The translations under genes and the position numbers were made by a program. The notes beneath the pieces were generated by a model. The model saw only the letters and a program-made list of their open reading frames with translations. It was not told where the DNA came from and did no database searches. Below, piece by piece: positions 48,311 through 59,830 of a stretch of 64,000 bases of DNA. Source of the stretch: Anabaena sp. 4-3 (GTDB lineage: Bacteria; Cyanobacteriota; Cyanobacteriia; Cyanobacteriales; Nostocaceae); assembly GCF_001597745.1 (NCBI RefSeq), contig NZ_LUHJ01000067.1:124001-188000 (forward strand), given 5' to 3'. Positions within the stretch are counted from its first letter, which is position 1, and every line of letters begins with the position of its first letter.

Positions 48311-50422
48311 ATGAATTCTCTGATTCGTTTTTTGATGTGTCCCCCTGACCACTACGATGTAGACTATGTGATTAATCCCTGGATGGAAGGGAATATTCAC
48401 AAATCATCACGCGATCGCGCGGTTGAACAGTGGCAAGGACTACACCGCACCCTGAAAGAACACGCAATTGTTGATTTAGTAACACCGGAAAAAGGTTGGC
48501 CAGACATGGTTTTCACCGCCAACGCTGGTTTAGTCTTGGGGGATAACGTTGTTCTCAGTCGCTTTTTACACAAAGAGCGTCAGGGAGAAGAACCATATTT
48601 TAAGAAATGGTTTGAAGACAACGGTTACACAGTTTATGAATTACCCAAAGACTTACCCTTTGAAGGCGCAGGTGACGCACTCCTAGACAGAGAAGGGCGT
48701 TGGTTATGGGCTGGTTACGGTTTCCGTTCAGAATTAGATTCTCACCCATATCTCGCCAAATGGCTAGATATTGAAGTATTATCCCTGCGGTTAATCGATG
48801 AGCGTTTCTACCATTTAGATACTTGTTTTTGTCCCTTAGCAAACGGCTATTTGCTGTATTATCCAGGCGCGTTTGATTCCTATTCCAACCGCTTAATAGA
48901 AATGCGCGTAGCCGCCGAGAAGCGCATCGCCATAGCCGAAACTGATGCTGTTAACTTTGCTTGTAATGCGGTGAATGTAGACAGCATCGTGATTATGAAC
49001 AAAGCCAGCGATAGTTTAAAAGCCCGCCTGGCTGCTGTTGGTTTCCGAGTTTTAGAAACGCCACTCACCGAATTTCTCAAAGCTGGTGGTGCGGCGAAAT
49101 GTCTGACTTTGCGGGTAACAGAACCAGTCAGGACAGAACTTCATGCCAACATATCAGTAGAAAGCCGTATCATTCGGATAGAAGGGCATTTACTAGACTC
49201 TGGTTTAATTAACCGTGCCTTAGATTTGATTGTCGATACTGGCGGTAGTTTCCAAGTTCTCAATTTTAACTTGGGAGAACAACGCCAAAGCACCTCCGCC
49301 GCCGAGGTGAAGGTTTCTGCACCTTCCCATGAGGTGATGGAAGAAATCATCTCTCAATTGATTGATTTAGGTGCGGTAGACTTACCACAAGATGAGCGAG
49401 ATGTCAAGCTTGAGCCTGTGCTTCAGGATGGTGTTGCCCCGGATGATTTCTATGTAAGTACGATTTACCCTACTGAAGTGCGGATTAATGGGCAGTGGGT
49501 GAAGGTACATAATCAACGGATGGATGGGGCGATCGCCATTACTCACACCCCCGATGGTTTATATGCCCGGTGTAAAATCCTACGCGACCTCAAAGTTGGT
49601 GAGCAAGTGGTCGTAGATGTGCAAGGTATCCGTACCATTCGTAAAACTGAATCGCGGGAACAACGCAACGCCCAAGAATTCAGCTTTATGTCGGCTGGTG
49701 TTTCCAGTGAACGCCGGGTAGAATTGGTGGTGGAACAAGTGGCGTGGGAATTACGGAAAATCCGCGACGCTGGCGGTAAAGTAGTTGTCACGGCTGGCCC
49801 TGTGGTGATTCATACAGGCGGTGGCGAACACTTGGCGCGACTAATTCGAGAAGGTTATGTACAAGCTTTGCTGGGTGGAAATGCGATCGCAGTCCACGAC
49901 ATCGAACAAAATATCATGGGTACATCCCTCGGCGTAGACATGAAGCGGGGTGTCGCCGTGCGTGGTGGACACCGCCATCACCTCAAGGTAATTAATAGCA
50001 TTCGTCGTCATGGCAGTATTACCAAAGCTGTCGAGGCGGGGGTAATTAATAGTGGTGTGATGTATGAATGCGTCCGTAATCAAGTTCCGTTTGTGTTGGC
50101 GGGTTCGATACGGGATGATGGCCCCTTACCTGATACGCAAATGGATTTAATTAAGGCGCAGGAGGAATACGCCCAACTTCTGGGAGGTGCGGAGATGATT
50201 TTAATGTTGTCATCGATGCTGCACTCGATTGGGGTGGGGAATATGACCCCGGCTGGTGTGAAAATGGTGTGTGTGGATATTAACCCGGCTGTCGTGACTA
50301 AACTGAGCGATCGCGGTTCAATAGAATCAGTGGGTGTGGTGACAGATGTGGGGTTATTCCTCAGTCTGCTAGTTCAACAGTTAGATAAGTTGACAAGCCC
50401 CTATGTATCTAAGGTAGGTTAG
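48311..50422 (+). CDS. agrE: Bifunctional arginine dihydrolase / ornithine cyclodeaminase (AgrE/ArgZ type)
   Basis: A 703-residue fusion. Residues 1-280 are an amidinotransferase-fold arginine dihydrolase (arginine to ornithine, CO2 and two ammonia); the residues reported for ArgZ are all here: Asn22, Asn71, His168 and nucleophile Cys264 (GGAAKCLTL). Residues 285-703 are the LOR/SDH-type domain that acts as ornithine cyclodeaminase (ornithine to proline and ammonia), with its Rossmann-like GPVVIHTGGGEHLARLIREG. In Anabaena this enzyme, with PutA, breaks down arginine released from cyanophycin, so it supplies nitrogen between heterocysts and vegetative cells. Gene assignment from length, order and catalytic residues; regulators not visible. 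Confidence 0.95.
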   Translation: MNSLIRFLMCPPDHYDVDYVINPWMEGNIHKSSRDRAVEQWQGLHRTLKEHAIVDLVTPEKGWPDMVFTANAGLVLGDNVVLSRFLHKERQGEEPYFKKWFEDNGYTVYELPKDLPFEGAGDALLDREGRWLWAGYGFRSELDSHPYLAKWLDIEVLSLRLIDERFYHLDTCFCPLANGYLLYYPGAFDSYSNRLIEMRVAAEKRIAIAETDAVNFACNAVNVDSIVIMNKASDSLKARLAAVGFRVLETPLTEFLKAGGAAKCLTLRVTEPVRTELHANISVESRIIRIEGHLLDSGLINRALDLIVDTGGSFQVLNFNLGEQRQSTSAAEVKVSAPSHEVMEEIISQLIDLGAVDLPQDERDVKLEPVLQDGVAPDDFYVSTIYPTEVRINGQWVKVHNQRMDGAIAITHTPDGLYARCKILRDLKVGEQVVVDVQGIRTIRKTESREQRNAQEFSFMSAGVSSERRVELVVEQVAWELRKIRDAGGKVVVTAGPVVIHTGGGEHLARLIREGYVQALLGGNAIAVHDIEQNIMGTSLGVDMKRGVAVRGGHRHHLKVINSIRRHGSITKAVEAGVINSGVMYECVRNQVPFVLAGSIRDDGPLPDTQMDLIKAQEEYAQLLGGAEMILMLSSMLHSIGVGNMTPAGVKMVCVDINPAVVTKLSDRGSIESVGVVTDVGLFLSLLVQQLDKLTSPYVSKVG

Positions 50423-50454
50423 TCAACGGACTACACAAGACGCACAGAAAGGAA

Positions 50455-50964
50455 ATGGTAAGAGTAGCTTTAACAAGAGAGTTGCAGATTAACTGGGTTA
50501 GCTTCATTGCTGACTTTATGCTGGTGGGAATGGTATTCGGCCCACCTGTTGCTCCTTTTCTAGCTGCGTCTGGTGTCTGGTTACTTGGGGTTATTGCGGA
50601 CATCATTTACTTTATGGGTAATCATGTATGTCCGCAACCAGACATGGGTTTAGATTTAGCACCCCCGTTTATTATGGCTGTGTGTATGCGCTGCTATGGT
50701 ACTGTCACAGGTTTGTTAATTACTCGTTTGCTGTATGCTGCGACTGGTGGTAAAGGATTTTATTGGCTGAGTCAATATGGTTGGAATGGTGCGGCGTTAG
50801 CTAGCGTGTTGATGATGGCGTATCCTGTGGAATTAGCAGCGCAAATTTTTGGTCTGTGGGATTTTAATAATTATTTAGTTACGCCTTTTGGTTTGATTAC
50901 AGGTTTGGCTTGGGGTTTATTTACAATGCCGATTTTGCATAAATCGGAAAAGAGAATGGCTTAG
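50455..50964 (+). CDS. DUF2085 family membrane protein
   Basis: A 169-residue integral membrane protein with about four helices (roughly 17-53, 68-95, 108-130, 140-160). The family pattern is HVCPQPDMGLDLAPPFIMAV then CMRCYG: a His/Cys pair and a CxRCxG motif that probably binds metal or forms a redox site on the membrane surface. Function unknown. It starts 32 bases after agrE on the same strand, so the two are probably co-transcribed, but a functional link has not been shown. Confidence 0.8.
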   Translation: MVRVALTRELQINWVSFIADFMLVGMVFGPPVAPFLAASGVWLLGVIADIIYFMGNHVCPQPDMGLDLAPPFIMAVCMRCYGTVTGLLITRLLYAATGGKGFYWLSQYGWNGAALASVLMMAYPVELAAQIFGLWDFNNYLVTPFGLITGLAWGLFTMPILHKSEKRMA

Positions 50965-50995
50965 AAAATGCCGTTTAAAAACCTTTTTTTACAAA

Positions 50996-51025
50996 TGTAG
51001 AGACGTTGTATGCAATGTCTCTACA
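50996..51025. repeat. 30-base palindrome, TGTAGAGACGTTG type
   Basis: Same palindrome as at 31042 with paired changes (TGTAGAGACGTTGTA / TGCAATGTCTCTACA). Confidence 0.85.
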
Positions 51026-51180
51026 CATTCTCCCATTCCAGCGCAGTTAGTAGATATATTTATGTCTTTTGATTTATTTAACACGCAAATTTTTTGTTTT
51101 TGCAGCCTAGTTTAAAGATAAGTTAACATGAAAATTAGGGAATTTTTCTTAAACTAATTCAATCTGATCAGGTTAAGTAA

Positions 51181-51420
51181 ATGCAAACGCTAATCAGACT
51201 CAAAATTGAAAGATTTATTGAAGATGAACAAGAGTATTTTGTAGCTACAAGTGATGATTTACAAGGGTTAGTTGCAGAAGGTAAAACCGTACAAGAAGCT
51301 ATAGAAATTGCTGAAGATGTAGCTAAGGTATTATTGGAATTAGAGAAAGAAAAAAATCAGGATTTTCATCTGCAAGATTTGCCTTCTCAATTTGAATATC
51401 CTTTAATCATGGAAGTGTGA
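51181..51420 (+). CDS. HicB-family antitoxin (second pair)
   Basis: A 79-residue HicB-like protein: LIRLKIERFIEDEQEYFVAT, SDDLQGLVAEGKTVQEAIEI, then an acidic helix EDVAKVLLELEKEK. It lacks a C-terminal DNA-binding domain, as is common in the short UPF0150 form. The stop overlaps the start of the toxin gene (TGATG). Sequence is not close to the pair at 29378, so the two arose separately. Confidence 0.85.
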   Translation: MQTLIRLKIERFIEDEQEYFVATSDDLQGLVAEGKTVQEAIEIAEDVAKVLLELEKEKNQDFHLQDLPSQFEYPLIMEV

Positions 51421-51641
51421 TGGGAAGACTGGCGGGGTTTTCTTATCGAGAAGTGACTCGGAAGTTAGGAAAGTTGGGTTTTGAGTTTTACCGTGCAGCT
51501 AAAGGAGATCATGAAATTTGGTTTAATCCAGAAACCAATCAAAAAACAACTATTCCTCATCATCGGGAGATTAAAGAGGGAACACTGCGAAGTATTTTAA
51601 AACAAGCTCAAGTTGATGTTGATATTTTTCTTGATGTTTAG
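51420..51641 (+). CDS. HicA-family toxin (second pair)
   Basis: A 73-residue YcfA/HicA-like protein starting at the ATG that overlaps the antitoxin stop by one base. SYREVTRKLGKLGFEFYRAA is followed by KGDHEIWFNPETNQKTTIPH; the usual GSHxxx has become GDHEIW, retaining the His. The end reads EIKEGTLRSILKQAQVDVD. The His is conserved, so it may be active; the Ser-to-Asp change occurs in other cyanobacterial members. Confidence 0.85.
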   Translation: MGRLAGFSYREVTRKLGKLGFEFYRAAKGDHEIWFNPETNQKTTIPHHREIKEGTLRSILKQAQVDVDIFLDV

Positions 51642-51674
51642 TAACGCACCTTATGAAAACAGTTTGATGCGTTA
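51642..51674. repeat. Short inverted repeat TAACGCA/TGCGTTA
   Basis: Arms TAACGCA and TGCGTTA immediately after the hicA-like stop codon; resembles trimmed ends of the TAGGGTGCGT elements. Confidence 0.55.
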
Positions 51675-51686
51675 CCCTAACTGAAA

Positions 51687-51720
51687 AAATCAGGACTAAA
51701 GTCCTGACTACAAACTTGTT
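51687..51720. repeat. Dispersed repeat GGACTAAAGTCCTGACTAC type, copy 2
   Basis: Half-element matching the right half of the copy at 47832-47887 including the tail (A/G)AACTTGTT. It abuts the end of the amidase gene. Confidence 0.8.
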
Positions 51721-53499
51721 CTACCTCACGCTTCTAAACCACTCTGTAATACCCTCTGCTAAGGCTTTAGCTAACTTTTTCTGTTCTTGGGGATTTGTTA
51801 TCCACTCAAATTCATTAGGGTTACTCATAAAGCCTAATTCTAATAATACTGAGGGGGCAACAGCTGGACGTGTGAGTGCTAGATTATTCCAAAATACTCC
51901 GTAGGAAGGTCTACCGAGTTTTTTCACTAGATAATTTTGCATGAACACGGCTAAATTATGCGCCTGGGGATGATACCAAAACATACCCACACCCTTAGTG
52001 TTTTCTGCGTCGCCGTTGTCTGGTAAAGCATTGTAATGAATCGAAAGAGCGATCGCAGGTTCTTGTTGATTGATAATTGCTTGACGTTCTGCCAGAGACA
52101 CATCTTTATCCGTCTCTCTTGTCATCACCACGTTGGCACCCCGCTTAACTAATTCATCCCGCAGCAACTTAGAAACAATCAAATTCACATCTTTTTCTAA
52201 ATATCCAGTCGGGCCAGCCGCACCGGATTCTTTACCACCATGACCAGGATCGAGTAAAATCTTGATACCAGATAGGGGCTTCTGCCTATTTGCCTTGATC
52301 ACAGGCGCATGACGCAAGCCTAAAACCAGGGTTGTACCGTCGTATCTCAGCTTATATCCCCACTGTTGATTTTTTTTGAGGTTAAAGGTGTATTGTATTT
52401 GTCCTGGGGCTACCTGTTGCCAATCTAGGCGAGAAATTAAGGGGTTATCATCCAGGCGAATAATATCAGTTTGGGCAGTGGTGTTATGAAGTGTCAGGGT
52501 AAAATTTTGATTACCTTGCTGCACACTCACAGGTACAGGGGTTGTAAGCGGGAAAAGCATCTCGGTTGCACCGGGAAGTTTTCGAGATCCCACACTGCGA
52601 ATAATTGCGCGTGGGGGAATTGCTCCCGGAAGGGTGCGGGTTTCTTTGCTATTAATCCAAGCACCATAGTCTAAACGTAACCATTCGCCTTCCCTCCCCG
52701 TGACAGTGGCTCTTGTTCCCTTGGGTAGAGGAGTCAGTCGAGAATAATCTGTAGTAGGGCCAGTGCGAGCCACACCTGCATCTGCTGTGACTTCAGCCAC
52801 TGGTAACTGGGCAGGTGATAGGATGGTTATCTTACCAGTCCCTAGTTGAGTTACCGTCTGACCATTGAGTGTGAGTTGGAATTCTGGCTGTCCTAAATCT
52901 ACCGCTTTTTTAATTTCTGAGGCAACAACACCAGAAGTACAACCCTGATATTTTCCCACGTTAGACTGGGTAGTAGGTTGATTGCGCCCCGTCAACGCTG
53001 CCAAATTACTGGGTAGTTGTGCTTGTTGTGGTTGAGGGGAAAGTACCACAGTCTGAGAAGCTAGTTTTACAGAAACACTGGCGTTTGGGGGTGCAACTGC
53101 GCTAAAACAAATTAGTTCTTCTGGTAGTCTAGCAATGTCGGCGGCTGGAGTCAGAGAACCTGGCGCGAAAGCTAAACCCTGTGGAATCTCAGGCTGAGTG
53201 CTGATTCTCGTCACTTTAATCTGAAGCACTTGATTTTGGTGACGTATTTGAAAAATATTTTCTCCCAACTTTAACGGGAAACTGGGTGCAAAATGACCAG
53301 ATCGACTGCGGGTAATTGGCGTACCATTAATGAAAACTTGTCCATTGGGTGGTGCTGTGCCAATAAAGAAGATTTTTTCCGCACTCGTCTGGTGGTTGGT
53401 TCGAGGATAAACAACTTTTAGTGATGGTGTTGCTTGTGCCAATGCTACAGAGGAGGTGATAAAGCAGCTGGAGATAACTGGAACTAAAAATTTTTTCAC
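51721..53499 (-). CDS. N-acetylmuramoyl-L-alanine amidase (Amidase_3, AmiC type)
   Basis: A 592-residue exported cell wall hydrolase from a GTG start. Signal peptide at 1-22 (MKKFLVPVISSCFITSSVAL). Then a beta-rich region, an SH3-like segment (about 235-290, DAGVARTGPTTDYSRLTPLP), an AMIN-like beta domain (about 300-400) and the catalytic Amidase_3 domain (about 410-590). Zinc ligands and catalytic Glu are visible: ILLDPGHGGKESG, YLEKDVNLIV, LSIHYNALPD and LLELGFMSNPNE. It cleaves the amide between MurNAc and the stem peptide at the septum or during cell wall remodelling. Two AmiC paralogues in Anabaena make septal nanopores; this gene is of the same family but need not be either. Confidence 0.92.
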   Translation of the reverse strand: MKKFLVPVISSCFITSSVALAQATPSLKVVYPRTNHQTSAEKIFFIGTAPPNGQVFINGTPITRSRSGHFAPSFPLKLGENIFQIRHQNQVLQIKVTRISTQPEIPQGLAFAPGSLTPAADIARLPEELICFSAVAPPNASVSVKLASQTVVLSPQPQQAQLPSNLAALTGRNQPTTQSNVGKYQGCTSGVVASEIKKAVDLGQPEFQLTLNGQTVTQLGTGKITILSPAQLPVAEVTADAGVARTGPTTDYSRLTPLPKGTRATVTGREGEWLRLDYGAWINSKETRTLPGAIPPRAIIRSVGSRKLPGATEMLFPLTTPVPVSVQQGNQNFTLTLHNTTAQTDIIRLDDNPLISRLDWQQVAPGQIQYTFNLKKNQQWGYKLRYDGTTLVLGLRHAPVIKANRQKPLSGIKILLDPGHGGKESGAAGPTGYLEKDVNLIVSKLLRDELVKRGANVVMTRETDKDVSLAERQAIINQQEPAIALSIHYNALPDNGDAENTKGVGMFWYHPQAHNLAVFMQNYLVKKLGRPSYGVFWNNLALTRPAVAPSVLLELGFMSNPNEFEWITNPQEQKKLAKALAEGITEWFRSVR

Positions 53500-53543
53500 A
53501 GCAGGATCACAGAAAAATTAACTATGTGACTGTGGGACAATGA

Positions 53544-55235
<1,692 letters not shown>

Positions 55236-55402
55236 ACCATTTACCATCCCCTACAGGTATCCCAGGCAACAGCATCTACCAAATTCAAAATTAATTTTGG
55301 GAATTTTCGATCCACAAACAACAACACTAACTTATGAAATCAGTAGATTTCGGAATATTCAGGGTAAGCATTAATCATGAACTTGGGACTTGAGGAGAGG
55401 TT

Positions 55403-55825
55403 GTGGCGTATTGGGTAAAGATTCTGTATGAGAGGAATGAATATGTGATTAATTTTGACCGTGTGAATGCTTTTTGTTATGAAAAAAACGGGCGAGTTAC
55501 CTTCTGGTTGCCTGATAGTGCCATTCCCATTGTCATTAACCCCCAAAATAATGTAGGAGATTATCAAAAGATTCTAGATTATCTAGAAAAAGTGACTGAA
55601 TTTACCGCCGAAAATGCCTACTGGGTCAAAATTATCTATGATCGAAATGAATATGTAATTAATCTTAATTGTATTAGTTCCTTTTGTCATGAACCCAATG
55701 GTAGAATAACTTTTTGGTTGCCTGATGGTACAATCCCCATTGTGATTAACCCCCTCAGCAATCCAGATTCTTATGAAAAAGTGTTAAAGTACGTGCAGAC
55801 AACTACCGGATATACTTTTTCTTAG
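55403..55825 (+). CDS. Internally duplicated protein of unknown function
   Basis: A 140-residue protein made of two copies of one about 68-residue unit. Each reads (A)YWVKI(L/I)Y(E/D)RNEYVIN, then FC(Y/H)E(K/P)NGR(V/I)TFWLPD, then (A/T)IPIVINP. The unit is rich in beta strands. The GTG start is preceded by GAGGAGAGG. I do not recognise a family; the duplication suggests a symmetric beta-barrel or ligand-binding fold. The sequence conservation between halves is about 60 percent, so the duplication is not very recent or is under selection. Confidence 0.75.
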   Translation: MAYWVKILYERNEYVINFDRVNAFCYEKNGRVTFWLPDSAIPIVINPQNNVGDYQKILDYLEKVTEFTAENAYWVKIIYDRNEYVINLNCISSFCHEPNGRITFWLPDGTIPIVINPLSNPDSYEKVLKYVQTTTGYTFS

Positions 55826-55856
55826 TTATTAAATAGCACAGCGTAAATAATTAAAG

Positions 55857-55911
55857 GTTTGTAGTAAGGACTTTAGTCCTACAATAAGGACTGAAGTCCT
55901 TACTACGAACT
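55857..55911. repeat. Dispersed repeat GTAGTAAGGACTTTAGTCC type, copy 3
   Basis: The fullest inverted copy: GTAGTAAGGACTTTAGTCCT on one side and AGGACTGAAGTCCTTACTAC on the other. Confidence 0.88.
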
Positions 55912-55931
55912 AAATTGCCATAAGTTTACTT

Positions 55932-55960
55932 AGTAGAGACGTGATGATTGCGTCTCTACA
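55932..55960. repeat. TAGAGACG palindrome, variant copy
   Basis: AGTAGAGACG / CGTCTCTAC arms around a degenerate middle (TGATGATTG). Near the end of the PD-(D/E)XK-TPR gene. Confidence 0.75.
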
Positions 55961-55974
55961 AACATAATCAGCAA

Positions 55975-57570
55975 CTAAAAATTTAAAATATCTATAGATT
56001 CTACGATTTCTAACTCAAAAATTCTATCTTTTGCGTCTTGCAAAGCTTCTAGTTTACCCGCTTGGCGATAGATATCTGCTGCTTTTTGAAAGTCAGCGAT
56101 CGCACCTGGAGTATTTTTCAGATTCGCGTAAATATTACCTCTATTATAATAGGCATCGGCATAATTAACATTAATTTTTATTGCTTGGGTGTAATCCTCA
56201 ATTGCTCCCTGCTCATCGCCTAAATCATAACGAGCATTTCCCCGGTTATAATAAGCATCAGCTAAATGAGGATTAATCTGGATTGCTTGCGTATAATCCT
56301 CAATTGCTCCTGCATAATCACCAATATCTGCACGCGCATTCCCACGGTTTTTAAAAGCATTCGCATCATGGGGATTAAGCGGAATTACTGGCGTAAACCC
56401 TGGCTGATTTCCTAAAATATCACGAGCAATACCACGATTTTTATATGTATCTAGATATTGCGGATTAATTTTGCTTGCTTGGGTGTAGTCTTCAATTGCT
56501 CCTTGATGATCACCTAAATAATAACGTGCTTCCGCACGATGTTTATAAACAATAGCAGCATGAGGATTAAGTCTAATAGCTTGGGAATAATCATCAATTG
56601 CGGCTGCATAAGCTCCTAATTGAGCTAAAGCCAAACCTCGTTTATGGTAAGCTTTCGCATCATAAATATTAGTTTTAATTACCTGAGAATAATCATTAAT
56701 TGCCGCTTCATAATTTCCTATTTGATAATAAGCTAAACCTCGTTTATAATATAGTTCAGTATCACTTTGATTAAGTTTTACAGCTTGGTTGTAATGATTA
56801 ATTGCTGCAACATATTCACCTTGAGCAAAACATTCATCACCCAGCTTAGAATAATCTAGATTTTGAGAAATCGCCAGATTATTGTTAAGTTGACTAGATA
56901 ACTGATTTTGAGATAACTGAGGTGGTAATACTGGCTGAATTATCTGTTGAGAAGGGTAATCAACTATAGAAGATTGTAACTGTTCTAAATAGCATCGTAA
57001 ACCACCACCATAAAGTAATTGTTCGATACCAAAAGAGATTTTGCCAGTTTTTAATTTAATCATGCGAGTCGGCAGAAAACCCGCAAACAATAAATGATAT
57101 GCTGATTGTGCTTCGTTAACTTCTTCTTGAATAAAAATACAAGCGACAACAGCATTTTTAGCCACAGCTTCCGCACTAATAGACCATTTGACGCGATCAA
57201 TTTTACCGTGACGGGATTTAACCTCAATCCCAATAGAAGGGTCAGCAATTAAAGTAAAATCTATTTGACCATCACCACCAAAACGCTGTTCATAATCGAC
57301 TTCTGTAATTAAATCTGCTAAACGTTCCTTAATAACCTCCTCACCCAACTTACCTTTGAGATAGCTAAGAAAAACGTCACGCACTGGCGAAACCCGCTTA
57401 TATTTTTCAGCCATGCGCCAGCAAAAATCCCGGAGAGTGTTTAACCTTTCGCCGGAGATGACAGTTAACTCACTATATTGACCTTCTGTTTCGCAATGCA
57501 GAAGACGACCAGATGATATCCTGTGAATAAAATCAGACTGTAGCGATCGCAGTAGCGTAATCCAGTCCAT
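55975..57570 (-). CDS. PD-(D/E)XK nuclease-like domain fused to TPR repeats
   Basis: A 531-residue protein. Residues about 60-200 look like a PD-(D/E)XK fold: Glu in KGKLGEEVIKERL, then GGDGQIDFTLIADPSIGIEV followed directly by KSR; the Asp of QIDF and the Glu-x-Lys of IEVKSR are the expected metal and catalytic residues. From about 235 to 510 come about eight tetratricopeptide repeats (AAINHYNQAVKLNQSDTELY; GNARADIGDYAGAIEDYTQA). The nuclease part could act on nucleic acid bound or delivered through the TPR platform. The repeats are closely alike within the gene. Stand-alone gene; it may be a defence-type nuclease. Nuclease call is from motif only. Confidence 0.75.
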   Translation of the reverse strand: MDWITLLRSLQSDFIHRISSGRLLHCETEGQYSELTVISGERLNTLRDFCWRMAEKYKRVSPVRDVFLSYLKGKLGEEVIKERLADLITEVDYEQRFGGDGQIDFTLIADPSIGIEVKSRHGKIDRVKWSISAEAVAKNAVVACIFIQEEVNEAQSAYHLLFAGFLPTRMIKLKTGKISFGIEQLLYGGGLRCYLEQLQSSIVDYPSQQIIQPVLPPQLSQNQLSSQLNNNLAISQNLDYSKLGDECFAQGEYVAAINHYNQAVKLNQSDTELYYKRGLAYYQIGNYEAAINDYSQVIKTNIYDAKAYHKRGLALAQLGAYAAAIDDYSQAIRLNPHAAIVYKHRAEARYYLGDHQGAIEDYTQASKINPQYLDTYKNRGIARDILGNQPGFTPVIPLNPHDANAFKNRGNARADIGDYAGAIEDYTQAIQINPHLADAYYNRGNARYDLGDEQGAIEDYTQAIKINVNYADAYYNRGNIYANLKNTPGAIADFQKAADIYRQAGKLEALQDAKDRIFELEIVESIDILNF

Positions 57571-57701
57571 CTACAATTGTGCTGGTTTTTGGATGAGAAT
57601 ATTTTATTAAGATTTGGGTTGAGAGTAAAGCGATTGGGAAATAGGGGTGTAAGGGTGTAGGGGTGTAGGGGGGGATGAGGGGGATGAGGGAGATGAGGAA
57701 G

Positions 57702-57757
57702 CTAATGACTAATGACTAATGACTAATGACCAATGACTAATGACTAATGACTAATGT
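57702..57757. repeat. Tandem heptamer C(T/C)AATGA
   Basis: Eight units upstream of uvrB, the complement type of TTAGTCA. A GTGTAGG/GGGGATGAG run precedes it. Confidence 0.9.
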
Positions 57758-57793
57758 CTTACCATAATATAGGGTCTTTCTTAGTACAAATGT

Positions 57794-59791
57794 ATGTCAG
57801 AATTTGGTCTACAAGCTCCCTTTAGTCCCACAGGTGATCAACCGCAAGCGATCGCGCAGTTAGCTGCTAGTATTAAAGCAAATAACCGTTATCAAACCTT
57901 ACTAGGTGCAACGGGAACAGGTAAGACATTTTCCATCGCCGCAGTTATTGAGAAAGTGGGGAAACCGACTTTAGTTTTGGCGCATAACAAAACCCTCGCC
58001 GCACAGCTTTGTAATGAGTTGCGGGAGTTCTTCCCAAAAAACGCCGTTGAGTATTTCGTCAGCTACTACGACTACTATCAACCGGAAGCGTATATTCCCG
58101 TTACCGACACCTACATTGAGAAGACAGCAGCAATTAACGATGAAATTGATATGTTGCGCCACTCAGCCACGCGATCGCTCTTTGAACGGCGTGATGTGAT
58201 TGTGGTAGCATCAATTAGCTGTATCTACGGCTTAGGAATTCCCGCAGAATACCTAAAAGCCGCAATTCCCTTACAAATTGGCATGGAAGTTAACCAGCGT
58301 CAAATTTTGCGAGCTTTGACTTCAGTCCAGTACAACCGCAACGACATGGAAATGGGAAGGGGACGTTTCCGTGTCCGGGGTGATGTCTTAGAAATCGGCC
58401 CCGCCTACGAAGATAGAATAATTCGAGTAGAATTCTTTGGCGATGAAATTGACGCAATTCGCTACATTGACCCAGTAACCGGTGAAATTCTCAAAAGTTT
58501 AGACTCTGTGAATATTTACCCAGCGCGTCACTTTGTCACCCCAGAGGAACGGTTAGAAATTGCTTGCGAAGATATCGCCGCCGAATTAAAGCAGCGCAAA
58601 GCGGAATTAGAAGCGACTGGGAAATTAGTAGAAGCGCAACGTATCGACCAACGTACCCGCTATGACCTAGAAATGTTGCGCGAGGTAGGTTATTGTAACG
58701 GCGTAGAAAATTATTCCCGTCACCTAGCAGGAAGACAAGCGGGAGAACCGCCAGAATGTTTAATTGATTATTTTCCCAAAGATTGGCTATTAGTAATAGA
58801 TGAATCTCACGTTACCGTCCCGCAAATTCGCGGGATGTATAACGGCGACCAAGCCAGGAAAAAAGTCTTAATTGAACACGGGTTTAGACTTCCCAGTGCG
58901 GCGGATAATCGTCCTTTAAAAGCGGAAGAATTTTGGCAGAAAGTCAACCAATGTATTTTTGTTTCCGCCACCCCAGGAAATTGGGAATTAGAAATTTCAG
59001 AAGACAGAATAGTTGAGCAAGTCATTAGACCGACTGGGGTAATTGACCCTGAGATTTTTGTGCGTCCGACAGAAGGACAAATTGATGATTTGTTAGGAGA
59101 AATTAAAGATAGAGTAGAGCGTCAAGAAAGGGTATTGATTACCACTTTAACTAAACGCATGGCGGAGGATTTAACAGAATATTTGCAAGACCATAGTATT
59201 CGCGTGCGGTATTTACATTCAGAAATTAATTCCATTGAGCGCATAGAGATTTTACAAGATTTGCGCGATGGTAACTTTGATGTGTTAGTGGGTGTGAATT
59301 TATTAAGAGAAGGTTTAGACTTACCAGAAGTTTCTTTAGTCGCAATATTAGATGCAGATAAAGAAGGCTTTTTACGCGCCGAACGTTCCTTAATTCAAAC
59401 CATAGGTAGAGCCGCGCGTCACGTCCGGGGACAGGCGATTTTGTATGCTGATAATTTAACAGACAGCATGATTAAAGCCATTGAAGAAACAGATAGACGG
59501 CGAGGTATTCAAATGGCGTATAACCGGATGCACGGAATAACACCGCAACCGATTGTGAAGAAATCGAGTAATGCGATTTTATCATTTTTAGATATTTCTA
59601 GAAGATTGAACGCAGCAGATTTAAAAACAGTCGAGGAGAATATTGGCGAATTACCTTTAGAACAGATTCCCGAATTGATTACGCAACTAGAAACCCAGAT
59701 GAAAGAAGCTGCGAAAAAACTAGAATTTGAAGAGGCAGCAAAATTGCGCGATCGTATCAAACAATTACGCGATAAAATCCTAGGACGCTAA
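57794..59791 (+). CDS. uvrB: Excinuclease ABC subunit B
   Basis: A 665-residue UvrB, the damage-verifying helicase-like subunit of nucleotide excision repair that binds UvrA and recruits UvrC. Walker A GATGTGKT at 38-45; the DNA-clamping beta-hairpin [12 protein letters not shown] (about 92-103); helicase motifs [32 protein letters not shown] and [13 protein letters not shown]-terminal UVR domain (about 625-660, [17 protein letters not shown]). Full length and intact. The heptamer array lies in its upstream region; no SOS (LexA) box recognised. Confidence 0.98.
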   Translation: MSEFGLQAPFSPTGDQPQAIAQLAASIKANNRYQTLLGATGTGKTFSIAAVIEKVGKPTLVLAHNKTLAAQLCNELREFFPKNAVEYFVSYYDYYQPEAYIPVTDTYIEKTAAINDEIDMLRHSATRSLFERRDVIVVASISCIYGLGIPAEYLKAAIPLQIGMEVNQRQILRALTSVQYNRNDMEMGRGRFRVRGDVLEIGPAYEDRIIRVEFFGDEIDAIRYIDPVTGEILKSLDSVNIYPARHFVTPEERLEIACEDIAAELKQRKAELEATGKLVEAQRIDQRTRYDLEMLREVGYCNGVENYSRHLAGRQAGEPPECLIDYFPKDWLLVIDESHVTVPQIRGMYNGDQARKKVLIEHGFRLPSAADNRPLKAEEFWQKVNQCIFVSATPGNWELEISEDRIVEQVIRPTGVIDPEIFVRPTEGQIDDLLGEIKDRVERQERVLITTLTKRMAEDLTEYLQDHSIRVRYLHSEINSIERIEILQDLRDGNFDVLVGVNLLREGLDLPEVSLVAILDADKEGFLRAERSLIQTIGRAARHVRGQAILYADNLTDSMIKAIEETDRRRGIQMAYNRMHGITPQPIVKKSSNAILSFLDISRRLNAADLKTVEENIGELPLEQIPELITQLETQMKEAAKKLEFEEAAKLRDRIKQLRDKILGR

Positions 59792-59830
59792 AGTTATATA
59801 CTCAACTCAACTACCATACTTTTTAAAGTT

